Source: Bacteroidales bacterium
GTDB lineage: Bacteria; Bacteroidota; Bacteroidia; Bacteroidales; JAQUTK01
Length of the DNA stretch: 42,040 nt
Direction: 5' to 3'
Assembly (NCBI GenBank): GCA_028709785.1
Contig: JAQUTK010000001.1
Span: 211,845 to 253,884 of the forward strand
Shown: piece after piece, positions 1 to 7,870 of the stretch
Layout: each line of letters begins with the position of its first letter
Numbering within the stretch: position 1 is the stretch's first letter
Notes under the pieces: generated by a model
What the model was told of the DNA's origin: nothing
Database searches by the model: none
The model's input: the letters and a program-made list of their open reading frames with translations, nothing else
Position numbers and translations under genes: made by a program

Positions 1-476
1 TGACAGCCGATATGTTAAAGATGTATTTGCCGGCAGATTCCTCAGAACATTTGCCTGCATTCATGGGTCGGCAGGGTGATGGAGGCAAAGTCTTTGGCAG
101 TGAGCGCGAGATCTTATATCAGGTATTGTTTGATATGAGAAAAGATGTAAATGATCTGAAGGCGTTGGTGAATGGACTCATGAATGGAGGAACTGTTGAA
201 TCGGCGGAAGTATCTCCGGTCAGTAGCTTTGAGGATTTGCGTAGTGTGCCGGTGGTACAGAAGTATCCTTCTTTGCACCAAAACACTCCTATGAAAAATG
301 ATCTGAAAGAGGCTGCTGAATATGTTGAAGAGACACTCTCGCTGGAAGAAGTAGAAAAAGAGATGATTAAAAAAGCTCTTGATCGTCATCACGGTAAACG
401 CAATAAAGCTGCGTCGGATCTGAAGATATCAGAACGAACGTTATATAGAAAGATAAAGGAATATGGGTTGGAATAG
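1..476 (+). CDS. Sigma-54-dependent transcriptional activator, C-terminal part (5' partial)
   Basis: The reading frame is open from the window edge, with no stop before the first ATG at 12, so this is the tail of a longer gene. The last 45 or so residues form a Fis-type helix-turn-helix: a run starting LEEVEKEMIKKALDRHHGKR, then NKAASDLKISERTLYRKIKEYGL. That ending is typical of sigma-54 enhancer-binding proteins, which bind upstream DNA and use an AAA+ domain to open RpoN promoters. The AAA+ domain itself is outside the window, so activator type and any receiver domain cannot be judged. The middle (about residues 20-105) is low-similarity linker. It overlaps lptE by 14 bp, which implies co-transcription. 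From family knowledge, Bacteroidales often have such a regulator beside lptE and secG. Confidence 0.85.
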   Translation, partial: TADMLKMYLPADSSEHLPAFMGRQGDGGKVFGSEREILYQVLFDMRKDVNDLKALVNGLMNGGTVESAEVSPVSSFEDLRSVPVVQKYPSLHQNTPMKNDLKEAAEYVEETLSLEEVEKEMIKKALDRHHGKRNKAASDLKISERTLYRKIKEYGLE

Positions 477-993
477 ATCAAAATACCGGACATTCGGCTT
501 GGCAGGTGGCATTCTGTTTCTTTGCAGCGTGATATCTTGTACGGTATCCTATAAATTTAATGGGGCTTCCATTGATTATACGAAAGTGAAAACAATCACC
601 ATTGCTGAGTTTCCCAATCAGGCGCCTCTGGTTTATTCTCCCCTTTCTCAGGTTTTTACAGAAAAGCTGAAAGATGCTTATGTTACTCAGACCCGTCTGA
701 AGTTTTTGAAAGAAGGAGGGGACTTGAGTCTGAGTGGTCAGATCACGGGCTACGAATTAACTCCGCAGGCGGTCAAGCAGGATGCGTATGCGTCAGAGAC
801 TCGTTTGAAGATTACTGTGCGTGTCAGCTTCACAAATAGTACCAACTCTGAGGAAGACTTTGAAAAACTTTATTCCGCTTATCGGGACTTTTCAAACGAA
901 CAAATGATAACAGATGTCCAGGATCAGCTGATTCAGGAAATTTGTGATGAAATTGCCGATTTGATATATAACGATACCGTGGCAAAATGGTAA
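463..993 (+). CDS. lptE: LPS assembly lipoprotein LptE
   Basis: A 176-residue lipoprotein. A short basic start and hydrophobic stretch end in a lipobox with Cys26 (CSVISC), so the mature protein should be lipid-anchored. The remainder matches the Bacteroidota LptE pattern: an early beta strand (VSYKFNGASIDY), the KTITIAEFPNQAPLV segment, and alternating strands ending with a helix rich in Asp/Glu (QLIQEICDEIADLIYND). LptE plugs the LptD barrel in the outer membrane and helps deliver lipopolysaccharide to the cell surface. The start overlaps the upstream regulator by 14 bp and the next gene begins 6 bp after the stop, so the three appear to be one transcript. The call rests on overall pattern and synteny, since the family has few invariant residues. 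Confidence 0.85.
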   Translation: MGWNRSKYRTFGLAGGILFLCSVISCTVSYKFNGASIDYTKVKTITIAEFPNQAPLVYSPLSQVFTEKLKDAYVTQTRLKFLKEGGDLSLSGQITGYELTPQAVKQDAYASETRLKITVRVSFTNSTNSEEDFEKLYSAYRDFSNEQMITDVQDQLIQEICDEIADLIYNDTVAKW

Positions 994-999
994 CTTATC

Positions 1000-1749
1000 G
1001 TGACTAGTAAAGAACTTATAAAATATCTTGTAAACCCCGATCTTTTGTCAGAAAGTACGGTCACTGTCTTGCAGGAGATGCTGGATGAGTATCCTTATTT
1101 CGAAGTGCTTCGGATGCTTTACCTCAAGAATCTTTGTTTGATCCGTGATCTCCGTTTTTCCGGTGAACTTAGAAAAGCCGCTTTGCTTCTTTCGGATAGA
1201 GCCTTACTTTTCAGATTGATACACGAAAAAGTTTCTCCTTTTGCCCTTTTCCCTCCAAACCGAACCGAACAGGACCGTACCCTGGCACTTATTGATGCTT
1301 ATTTTGCAGGCAAAGAAGATGCGATGCAAAACGAGTCCATGCAACTGGATGATCTTCTGTCAAATTTCGCGTTGGACACAACGAGTGAAGAGCTGAATGA
1401 AACACTCTCTGTACCCCAGGAATCGCCCTCTGTTCCGATGAAACATCAGGATCTGATTGATAATTTCCTGGAGGAAGTCCGTACTTCTTCTGATGTGCTT
1501 TATTCGTTCAGTGACTCTCCTGAAGACGAAGAACCTATAGCTCCTCCCGTCTTTGACGAATCAATTACCGGCAGTGAATCTTATTTTACCGAAACACTGG
1601 CTCATATCTATATCAAACAACATCGGTATGATCGCGCACTTGAGATCGTCCGTGAATTGTATCTCAACTATCCTGAAAAGAGCCTTCATTTTGCTGCGTT
1701 GATGGATTACCTGGAAGAGCAGATTGCAAAAACCGACAAACCGGTTTAA
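1000..1749 (+). CDS. Conserved Bacteroidota hypothetical protein, third gene of the lptE run
   Basis: This 249-residue soluble protein has no signal peptide or membrane segment. The start is GTG (1000-1002); no nearby ATG fits. The N-terminal 110 residues are helical and leucine-rich (LLSESTVTVLQEMLDEYPYF and similar). The middle (about 110-190) is acidic and probably disordered. The C-terminus (about 195-245) resembles a single tetratricopeptide-like helix pair (TLAHIYIKQHRYDRALEIV, then LYLNYPEKS). I recognise it only as the conserved hypothetical that commonly follows lptE in Bacteroidales. It might be a scaffold or partner for envelope assembly, but no enzymatic motif is visible and function is unknown. 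Confidence 0.75.
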   Translation: MTSKELIKYLVNPDLLSESTVTVLQEMLDEYPYFEVLRMLYLKNLCLIRDLRFSGELRKAALLLSDRALLFRLIHEKVSPFALFPPNRTEQDRTLALIDAYFAGKEDAMQNESMQLDDLLSNFALDTTSEELNETLSVPQESPSVPMKHQDLIDNFLEEVRTSSDVLYSFSDSPEDEEPIAPPVFDESITGSESYFTETLAHIYIKQHRYDRALEIVRELYLNYPEKSLHFAALMDYLEEQIAKTDKPV

Positions 1750-1768
1750 AAGACGAATAAGAACTGCT

Positions 1769-1812
1769 CACTTCCCTTTTTGATATTTTTCACTTCCCTT
1801 TTCGATATTTTT
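1769..1812. repeat. 22-bp tandem duplication upstream of superoxide dismutase
   Basis: Two adjacent 22-bp units, 1769-1790 and 1791-1812, each read CACTTCCC followed by a T-run, GATA and T-run. They differ at one base (T or C before GATATTTTT). The repeat lies 157 bp before the sod start and just past the end of the preceding gene. Confidence 0.85.
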
Positions 1813-1878
1813 ATTCAAAAGAATAGTTCAGTTACAGATATAATGTGTAATATTGTGTTTTGGACAGCGTAGCTTTTA

Positions 1879-1905
1879 AACAATGCGAAAGCGAGTTGTT
1901 TTTTT
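1879..1905 (+). terminator. Probable intrinsic terminator after the lptE run
   Basis: AACAA (1879-1883) pairs with TTGTT (1896-1900). The inner GC-GAAA-GC can form a GNRA-type loop, and the stem runs into a seven-T tract. It would end the upstream lptE transcript. The stem is short with an asymmetric bulge, so the call is moderate. Confidence 0.45.
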
Positions 1906-1920
1906 ATCTGTGATGCTGTT

Positions 1921-1948
1921 AGCGCTGAATTGATCGCAGCGCTTTTAA
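1921..1948 (+). promoter_or_regulatory. Leader hairpin before superoxide dismutase
   Basis: A perfect 7-bp stem, AGCGCTG (1921-1927) with CAGCGCT (1937-1943), has a 9-nt loop and is followed by TTTTAATAA. It ends only 26 bp before the sod start codon. It could be a terminator of upstream transcription, or a 5' leader structure affecting sod expression. No clear TAnnTTTG element was found nearby. Confidence 0.4.
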
Positions 1949-1969
1949 TAACAATTTAATACTATAACT

Positions 1970-2548
1970 ATGAAATTTGAATTGCCAAAGTTACCGTATG
2001 AAGCAGATGCATTAGCGCCTGTTATCAGTGCTGAGACGATTGGTTTCCATTATGGGAAACATCATCTTACGTATGTGAATAATCTGAACAATTTGCTGGT
2101 AGGCTCAAAATTTGAAAATGAGACTCTTTTGACAATTGTAACTCTATCCGATGGTGCGATATTCAACAATGCCGCACAGATATGGAACCACACTTTTTAC
2201 TTTGAGAGTTTTGCTAAAGAGGGTACAGGCGGTAAACCGGACGGTGACCTCTACAAAGCCATCGTTGCAAAATGGGAGAGCTTTGAAAACTTTAAGAAAG
2301 AATTTGTGGCTGCCGGGGCTTCCTTGTTTGGCTCGGGATGGGTATGGCTGGCAAAGAATAAAGAGGGAAAACTTGAGATACTGAAAGAGAGCAATGCCGG
2401 TAATCCTATCACAATCGGATACACCCCAATCCTCACTTTTGATGTCTGGGAACATGCCTATTATCTGGATTATCGCAACAGAAGAGTGGATCATCTGAAT
2501 GATCTTTGGAGAATCGTAAACTGGAATGTAGTTAATAAACGGTTTTAG
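1970..2548 (+). CDS. sodB: Superoxide dismutase, Fe/Mn family
   Basis: A complete 192-residue cytosolic enzyme that converts superoxide to hydrogen peroxide and oxygen. The four metal ligands are visible: His27 (in FHYGKHH), His74 (in NHTFYF), Asp157 and His161 (in DVWEHAYY). Gln70 in FNNAAQIWNH is the position and residue typical of iron enzymes, although Bacteroides and Porphyromonas relatives can use either Fe or Mn, so metal choice should stay open. Family length is about 190-200 residues. It is monocistronic by layout: hairpins lie on both sides, and secG further down has its own promoter. In an anaerobe it supports survival of oxygen exposure. Confidence 0.96.
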   Translation: MKFELPKLPYEADALAPVISAETIGFHYGKHHLTYVNNLNNLLVGSKFENETLLTIVTLSDGAIFNNAAQIWNHTFYFESFAKEGTGGKPDGDLYKAIVAKWESFENFKKEFVAAGASLFGSGWVWLAKNKEGKLEILKESNAGNPITIGYTPILTFDVWEHAYYLDYRNRRVDHLNDLWRIVNWNVVNKRF

Positions 2549-2594
2549 ATAATTCTCCTTGATAATCAGTTTGGGAGTAACAAAATATAAGGAT

Positions 2595-2629
2595 AAGGCC
2601 TGTGTCTGTTCATACGAGATACAGGCTTT
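2595..2629 (+). terminator. Intrinsic terminator after sod
   Basis: GCCTGTGTCT (2598-2607) pairs with AGATACAGGC (2617-2626) with one G-U wobble. The stem extends by AAG/TTT pairs and is followed by TTTCTCTTT. It lies about 50 bp past the sod stop. Confidence 0.7.
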
Positions 2630-2682
2630 CTCTTTGAAATGTAATACAACTGAATTTACCATTGAAAAAATCGCAGGTTATA

Positions 2683-2714
2683 TTTGAATTATCCGGAAAA
2701 TAGTGTTTACTTTG
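2683..2714 (+). promoter_or_regulatory. Bacteroidota-type promoter for secG
   Basis: A -33 TTTG (2683-2686) and a -7 element TTACTTTG (2707-2714; 7 of 8 matches to TAnnTTTG) are separated by 20 bp, the usual spacing for the primary sigma factor in this phylum. It lies 62 bp before the secG start. Confidence 0.65.
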
Positions 2715-2776
2715 CAGCGCAAATGAAACTTTCATGTGATTTTGCTGGTAACAATAAATAAAAACAGAATACTAAA

Positions 2777-3172
2777 ATGTATATTTTTTTAATTGCCCTT
2801 GTATTGTTGGCATCACTATTGATGGTGTTGATAGTTTTAGTTCAGGATTCTAAAGGAGGTGGTCTTGCTTCCGGTTTCTCATCTAATAATCAATATATGG
2901 GTGTCCGTAAGACAACCGACTTTCTGGAGAAGGCAACTTGGGTTTTGGCTGCGTCAATGTGTGTTTTGAGTATGATGGCATCTGCTTTTATACCAAGGGG
3001 TACGGTTTCTGGAAATGAATCAGAAATGAAGGAGCAAATAAATAACGCGGTTAAGGTGGATCCTAATATTGTTGCTCCAAACTTTGGCGGAGAAAACAAG
3101 ACGGATGCAAATGCAGAGACAACTGAAGCTCCTGCAACTCCTGCAGAGGCACCGGCTACACCTGAAAAGTAA
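2777..3172 (+). CDS. secG: Preprotein translocase subunit SecG
   Basis: This 131-residue inner-membrane protein has two transmembrane helices: residues about 1-22 (starting MYIFLIALVLLASLLMVLIV) and about 51-73. Between them is the conserved SecG loop QDSKGGGLASGFSS. SecG joins SecY and SecE in the translocation channel and assists SecA-driven export. The C-terminal 40 residues are an acidic, Ala/Pro/Thr-rich tail with EAPATP repeats, common in Bacteroidota SecG and probably disordered. The gene has its own promoter at 2683-2714 and a strong terminator after it, so it appears to be a single-gene unit. Confidence 0.95.
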   Translation: MYIFLIALVLLASLLMVLIVLVQDSKGGGLASGFSSNNQYMGVRKTTDFLEKATWVLAASMCVLSMMASAFIPRGTVSGNESEMKEQINNAVKVDPNIVAPNFGGENKTDANAETTEAPATPAEAPATPEK

Positions 3173-3203
3173 TAACAAGAGGATTCTTCTCTTTGACTAA
3201 ATA

Positions 3204-3240
3204 AAGAAGGCTGATCGTATGATCAGCCTTCTTCGTTTAT
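3204..3240 (+). terminator. Strong intrinsic terminator after secG
   Basis: A perfect 13-bp stem, AAGAAGGCTGATC (3204-3216) with GATCAGCCTTCTT (3221-3233), has a GTAT loop and is followed by the T-rich CGTTTATTTATTT. It separates secG from the convergent cytochrome maturation gene. The roughly 180 bp from 3241 to 3416 hold nothing else I can support. Confidence 0.88.
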
Positions 3241-3416
3241 TTATTTCTCCGGTTTCATTGAATAGTTTAGCCGGTAACATCTGTTTGTTTTCCGGATTCT
3301 TCTGCTTGTTTTCGGTGCGGTCTTTCGAATGTAGCACAGACTACAGTTTCAATATGCCGATACAGTATGGCTTCTTTCAGACCTGCCTGATCACTCTCTT
3401 TTTGATTCCAATCGTT

Positions 3417-5816
3417 TTATTCTATACTGTTTTGCGGAGAAACAGAAGAGGTAAGCTTCTTCCATTTCCGCTGTGCCAGTATTGTCAGAGAAATCAGAAT
3501 CAGGAAGACCGTGATGATGATGGTAAAACTACTGCTCATATCTGCCTCACCGGCATAGCTGTGCATACCTCCCAGAAAGAAATTGACTCCAAAGTAAGTC
3601 ATTAGAATAGATGAAAAGGCAAACAGCAGATAGCCGTGAAAGAAGAATGTGGATGTAAACCATTTGAGTGAGGTGCGGTGAAAAGAAAGGCTATATACAA
3701 GAAAGGAGATGAGTGCCCAAACCTCTTTCGGATCCCATCCCCAGTAGCGGCCCCATGAAATATTGGCCCATACGGCTCCAATGAATATGCCAATGCCCAG
3801 CAACAGAGTACAGGGATATAAGAAGAGCTCAGAAAGAAGTTTGAGCCGTTCAACGTATTCAAGAGTATGCGAAGCTGTTTCTTTTTTTGCAAACAGAATA
3901 ATAAAAAGAGCAATCAGACTGTTCATCGTCATGAATCCGGCCAAGGCATAGGCCATCATAAGAATGGCAACGTGGATGGTGAGCAGCGGGGAAGTAAGCA
4001 CCGGTACCAGTGGTGTGATCTGCGGGTTGAGCATCGCAATATGAGCAACCAGTAACGTGAACCCAGAGAGGAGTATGCCTAAGGAAGTAAGGAGAATGCC
4101 TTTGCGAATGGAGAGCATTGCGATCAGTAAGGCACTCCAGGAGACAATCAACATGGTCTCATAGCCATTACTCATTGGAATACGTCCGGAAATATAGGTT
4201 CGTAAAAGCAAGGCGAGAGTTTGAGCAAGGAATAGGAGAACCAAAATTGTCTGGACTGCAAGATAAACCCTTTTATCCACATTCCTGTTTTTTACAGCAT
4301 AGAAGATAACAGTAAACAGAAGAATCAGTCCGACTGTCAGGTTTACCATAAAAAGTGTCTTGAATGGATAGATGCGGTTATAGAGCAGTTCGGCATCCCT
4401 TTTCGTCTCAGAAGGCAATGAGGTACTTCCGTTGGTTTGCTGATACGAAGCAATGCTAGACAGGAGATCGGATGCCAGTTTATCGTCATTCTTTGAAATA
4501 CATAAGAAATACATCGGGAATGTGCCCTGAATAAATTTCTTCTCTTTTTCTGTAATGGAGGAAGGCATCTGGTCTGCAGGAGCTACCCATTGTATTTTTC
4601 CATTATTTTCCTTGATTGGGAAAATATTCAGGTAATATCCCTGCTGGAGCATCCAGATGAGTTGAATCTGTTCATGTATTTGTTGTACCTCTTTTTGAAA
4701 GGATTTATTTTCTTGTTCCTGCGTAGGTTGGTCAACATAAGGAGCCAGTTTGTAGTTTCCCCGGATATCAAAGAAATCATTGAATGAGGCTCTATCATTC
4801 AGACCAAGCGCTTCTCTGAGCTGATTGGTTTTGACTTTGATGACGGGTTCGTTGTTCCATGTATCAGGGAAAAATAGAAAACCGGTAAAAAACTGTTCAG
4901 CACTCATTCCTTCATAGTTTTGTTTGCCTGTGAGCTTCAGGATAAAGTCTGAAGCGAGTGTCTGTAAAGGAGAAATGCGTCCGTTATACTGAACCCATAA
5001 ATGAGTGAATTCTTCAGCTTGTTCTTCACTTAACGTGCTTTTCCCTTCATTGAGTGTGGCACCTTTTACTGGAGATCCCAGAGTTAGAAGTAACAATAGC
5101 ACGAGACTCCCTTTCAGCAGAGGGTGACGAAGTAATGTGCGAAACCTTCCCTTGGGAGTTGCGAGAATCCATATCGAAGCAAGAAGGAGTAAGAAATATC
5201 CGGTGTACGTAATCGGGATGCCATAGATATCACGTGAAACAGAGAGGATGCTTCCCTGATGATCGTCATCAAACGAAGACTGATAAAAACGATATCCCCG
5301 GTAATCCAGGATGCGGTTCATTGAGATAGTTTCATTCTTTTCTGTTCCTTTTTCTGCATCACTGATGGTTACTCTGCTAATATAATCACGGGGTTGTGTC
5401 GTTCCTTTGTAATGAGCAATTTCAAACTCATCCAGATAAAGGGTGAAAGGAATTTGTAAGGTTGAACGTTCAGCAGGCAGAATGATCGTATTCGCCGTTT
5501 CCCCTTTTCGTAGATGGACGTATCCGTTAAACGAAGTCAGATGAGTCATCAGTGCGCCCAGAAGTATCACGACAAAAGAACAGTGCAGAAGAAAGACCGG
5601 TTTCTGATGGTAGAATCCGTGACACACAATATAAATGATACCAAATGCGGCTGTAAGTATCCATAGAAGCATAAACCACAGGGAATGGTATATTTGATCG
5701 TTGACAAAGTCACTTCCCGTATTTTTTTCAATAAAGGTCGCTACGCCTAATACGATAAGTATAACGGATATAAATAGGAAAGAAAACTTTCCGCTGAGTT
5801 GAATGAGTTTTTCCAT
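3417..5816 (-). CDS. ccsA: Cytochrome c biogenesis protein, ResB-CcsA fusion (System II)
   Basis: An integral membrane protein of about 799 residues that delivers and attaches haem to exported cytochromes c. The N-terminal part has several membrane helices plus a ResB-like periplasmic region. The C-terminal part carries a string of helices and the tryptophan-rich CcsA haem-handling motif WGRYWGWDPKEVWAL, with nearby conserved histidines such as SFHRTS. The open frame extends to 5918. I place the start at 5816 (MEKLIQLSGKFSF) because a minus-strand -7 element (5846-5853) lies inside the extra 34 codons and those residues are strongly basic and unlike the family. Fused ResB-CcsA proteins are usual in Bacteroidota. 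No cytochrome gene is in the window; the likely client (for example NrfA nitrite reductase) would be elsewhere. Confidence 0.92.
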   Translation of the reverse strand: MEKLIQLSGKFSFLFISVILIVLGVATFIEKNTGSDFVNDQIYHSLWFMLLWILTAAFGIIYIVCHGFYHQKPVFLLHCSFVVILLGALMTHLTSFNGYVHLRKGETANTIILPAERSTLQIPFTLYLDEFEIAHYKGTTQPRDYISRVTISDAEKGTEKNETISMNRILDYRGYRFYQSSFDDDHQGSILSVSRDIYGIPITYTGYFLLLLASIWILATPKGRFRTLLRHPLLKGSLVLLLLLTLGSPVKGATLNEGKSTLSEEQAEEFTHLWVQYNGRISPLQTLASDFILKLTGKQNYEGMSAEQFFTGFLFFPDTWNNEPVIKVKTNQLREALGLNDRASFNDFFDIRGNYKLAPYVDQPTQEQENKSFQKEVQQIHEQIQLIWMLQQGYYLNIFPIKENNGKIQWVAPADQMPSSITEKEKKFIQGTFPMYFLCISKNDDKLASDLLSSIASYQQTNGSTSLPSETKRDAELLYNRIYPFKTLFMVNLTVGLILLFTVIFYAVKNRNVDKRVYLAVQTILVLLFLAQTLALLLRTYISGRIPMSNGYETMLIVSWSALLIAMLSIRKGILLTSLGILLSGFTLLVAHIAMLNPQITPLVPVLTSPLLTIHVAILMMAYALAGFMTMNSLIALFIILFAKKETASHTLEYVERLKLLSELFLYPCTLLLGIGIFIGAVWANISWGRYWGWDPKEVWALISFLVYSLSFHRTSLKWFTSTFFFHGYLLFAFSSILMTYFGVNFFLGGMHSYAGEADMSSSFTIIITVFLILISLTILAQRKWKKLTSSVSPQNSIE

Positions 5817-5845
5817 TCTGGATTGTTTACGTATGTATTTGATCG

Positions 5846-5853
5846 CAAAAGTA
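5846..5853 (-). promoter_or_regulatory. -7 promoter element for ccsA
   Basis: Read on the minus strand this is TACTTTTG, a full match to TAnnTTTG, about 30 bp upstream of the chosen ccsA start. No good -33 TTTG was found at the usual spacing, so the call rests on the -7 box and position. Confidence 0.5.
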
Positions 5854-5875
5854 GCTCTTTTTCTTTGTTTTTGTC

Positions 5876-5883
5876 TATATTTG
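5876..5883 (+). promoter_or_regulatory. -7 promoter element for the agmatine deiminase operon
   Basis: TATATTTG is a full match to TAnnTTTG and lies 23 bp before the aguA start. It is divergent from the ccsA element and only 22 bp from it. The -33 region is T-rich but lacks a clear TTTG. Confidence 0.55.
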
Positions 5884-5906
5884 CATGCTAACACATATAG
5901 AAAAGG

Positions 5907-6941
5907 ATGAAAGAACAAATATTGCTACCTGCAGAATGGGAGAAACAAAGTGCAATTTTAATCGCATGGCCTCAACAAGACTCCGATTGGAGTGAGGTGT
6001 ATGAAGATGTAGTGGCCTTTTATTCCGAGTTGGTGTATGCGATATGGCCGGTTCAGAAAGTGATCATACTTGCAAAAGAGATACACAAAACCCAACTCCA
6101 ACTTTTTCCGACAGACTATTTTCCTCAAAATGTACTATTCTTTGAGTGTCCCACAAATGATACATGGACACGTGACTATGGCGCGATCACTTTGATCAAA
6201 AACGGGCTTCCTCTTTTTCTTGATTTTCAGTACAATGCCTGGGGACTTAAGTTTGCCGCTGATAAAGATAATCAGGTAAATATTTGCTTAAAGAACTCCG
6301 GTTTGCTTAAAAGATCGGTGAAATATAAGAGTTATCTCAATTTTGTATTGGAAGGTGGTTCCATTGAGTCGGATGGCAATAAGACTGTGATGACTACCAG
6401 CCACTGTCTGATGGCTCCAAACCGAAATGCAGGGTGGACGAAAGAACAGCTTGAAGTGCATTTGTTGCGTGTGTTAGGTGCTGAACAGATTCTTTGGTTA
6501 AATCATGGTTCGTTGTTGGGAGATGATACGGATGGTCACATTGACACACTGGCCCGTTTCTGTCCCCACAATGCGATTGCTTATGTCCAATGTGAGGATC
6601 CGACTGATGAACAGTATCAGGAATTATCCGATATGGAAAGGGAACTGAAGAGGTTTCGCAATATAAACGGAGAGCCCTACAGACTGGTACCATTGCCAAT
6701 GCCAGATGCGATATATAAAGAGGGTAAACGTCTTCCTGCAACGTATGCTAATTTTTTGATCATGAACGAGCGAGTGCTTTGTCCGACCTATGATCAGCCG
6801 GAAAACGACCAAAAAGCAATTTCAATCTTGCAGTCGCTCTTCCCTTCCCGTGAAGTAAAAGGAATCAACAGCTCGGTATTAATCACACAAGGGGGTTCGT
6901 TGCATTGCTCAACGATGCAGTTCCCTGAAGGCGTTTTTTAA
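5907..6941 (+). CDS. aguA: Agmatine deiminase
   Basis: This 344-residue enzyme of the peptidyl-arginine-deiminase-like fold hydrolyses agmatine to N-carbamoylputrescine and ammonia. Visible family motifs are DTWTRDYG (substrate-binding acid and Arg), LEGGSIE, GDDTDGHIDTLARF (acidic residues and catalytic His) and a C-terminal GGSLHCSTMQ with the nucleophile Cys334. Length matches the family (about 340-370). It is followed 17 bp later by N-carbamoylputrescine amidase, the next step, so the pair makes a two-gene agmatine-to-putrescine route. It is probably driven by the -7 element at 5876-5883. Arginine decarboxylase, which would supply agmatine, is not in the window. Confidence 0.95.
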   Translation: MKEQILLPAEWEKQSAILIAWPQQDSDWSEVYEDVVAFYSELVYAIWPVQKVIILAKEIHKTQLQLFPTDYFPQNVLFFECPTNDTWTRDYGAITLIKNGLPLFLDFQYNAWGLKFAADKDNQVNICLKNSGLLKRSVKYKSYLNFVLEGGSIESDGNKTVMTTSHCLMAPNRNAGWTKEQLEVHLLRVLGAEQILWLNHGSLLGDDTDGHIDTLARFCPHNAIAYVQCEDPTDEQYQELSDMERELKRFRNINGEPYRLVPLPMPDAIYKEGKRLPATYANFLIMNERVLCPTYDQPENDQKAISILQSLFPSREVKGINSSVLITQGGSLHCSTMQFPEGVF

Positions 6942-6958
6942 GAAGAGAAAGATAGGAT

Positions 6959-7849
6959 ATGGATACACTATTAAGAGTCGGACTTGTTCAGCGGGAGATT
7001 TCTGCTGACATAGAAATGAATAAGAAACGGTTGGCAGAGGGAATTCGCCAGTGTGCTGAAAGAGGCGCTGAGTTGGTTGTCTTGCAGGAATTGCATAACA
7101 CGGTCTATTTTTGCCAAACGGAAGATACGACACTTTTCAATCTGGCTGAACCCATTCCGGGGCCATCTACCGATTATTATGGAAAGTTAGCTTGTGAGTT
7201 GGGCATCGTTCTGGTCACCTCCTTGTTTGAACGTCGTGCTCCCGGCTTGTATCATAATACGGCTGTAGTTTTTGAGAAAGACGGTTCTATTGCCGGTAAA
7301 TACCGCAAGATGCATATCCCTGATGATCCGGCTTACTACGAAAAGTTTTATTTCACGCCCGGAGACCTGGGCTTTGAACCGATCAAAACATCTGTAGGTA
7401 CACTGGGTGTGTTGGTGTGTTGGGATCAATGGTACCCTGAAGCAGCCCGTTTAATGGCACTTCGTGGAGCGGACCTACTTATATACCCAACTGCAATAGG
7501 GTGGGAAAGTTCGGATACTCCCGAGGAACAACAACGTCAATTGGATGCCTGGTGCATTTCTCAACGTGGACATGCTGTAGCTAATGGTTTACCGGTAATT
7601 TCCGTGAACCGCGTCGGGCACGAGGCGGATCCTTCGGCACAAACCAATGGTATTCTCTTTTGGGGAAATAGCTTTGTGGCTGGCCCGCAGGGAGAAATAC
7701 TGGAAATGGCAACTTCGGCTGAAGAAGCCACTTTGGTGGTTGATGTCAATAGAAGACGTTCTGAAGAGGTGAGGCGTATCTGGCCTTTTCTGCGTGACCG
7801 TCGCATCGATAGTTATGAAGGGATAACTCGTCGCTATCTGGACGAATAA
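6959..7849 (+). CDS. aguB: N-carbamoylputrescine amidase
   Basis: A 296-residue cytosolic nitrilase-superfamily enzyme that hydrolyses N-carbamoylputrescine to putrescine, carbon dioxide and ammonia. The catalytic triad is visible: Glu44 (in VVLQELHN), Lys117 (in KYRKMHIP) and Cys154 (in GVLVCWDQWYPEAAR). The stretch DDPAYYEKFYFTPGD and the SVNRVGHE segment are typical of plant- and bacterial-type AguB. It sits directly after agmatine deiminase, which makes the substrate assignment firm compared with other nitrilases. The helicase gene downstream starts 21 bp after the stop and may share the transcript without a metabolic link. Confidence 0.95.
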   Translation: MDTLLRVGLVQREISADIEMNKKRLAEGIRQCAERGAELVVLQELHNTVYFCQTEDTTLFNLAEPIPGPSTDYYGKLACELGIVLVTSLFERRAPGLYHNTAVVFEKDGSIAGKYRKMHIPDDPAYYEKFYFTPGDLGFEPIKTSVGTLGVLVCWDQWYPEAARLMALRGADLLIYPTAIGWESSDTPEEQQRQLDAWCISQRGHAVANGLPVISVNRVGHEADPSAQTNGILFWGNSFVAGPQGEILEMATSAEEATLVVDVNRRRSEEVRRIWPFLRDRRIDSYEGITRRYLDE

Positions 7850-7870
7850 AGACTTTTGCACACGCAACAA

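Noticed and set aside
3219..3605. 128-residue plus-strand ORF with hydrophobic segments after the secG terminator
   Set aside because: It begins inside the terminator stem and its second half is antisense to the well-supported end of ccsA; no family pattern.
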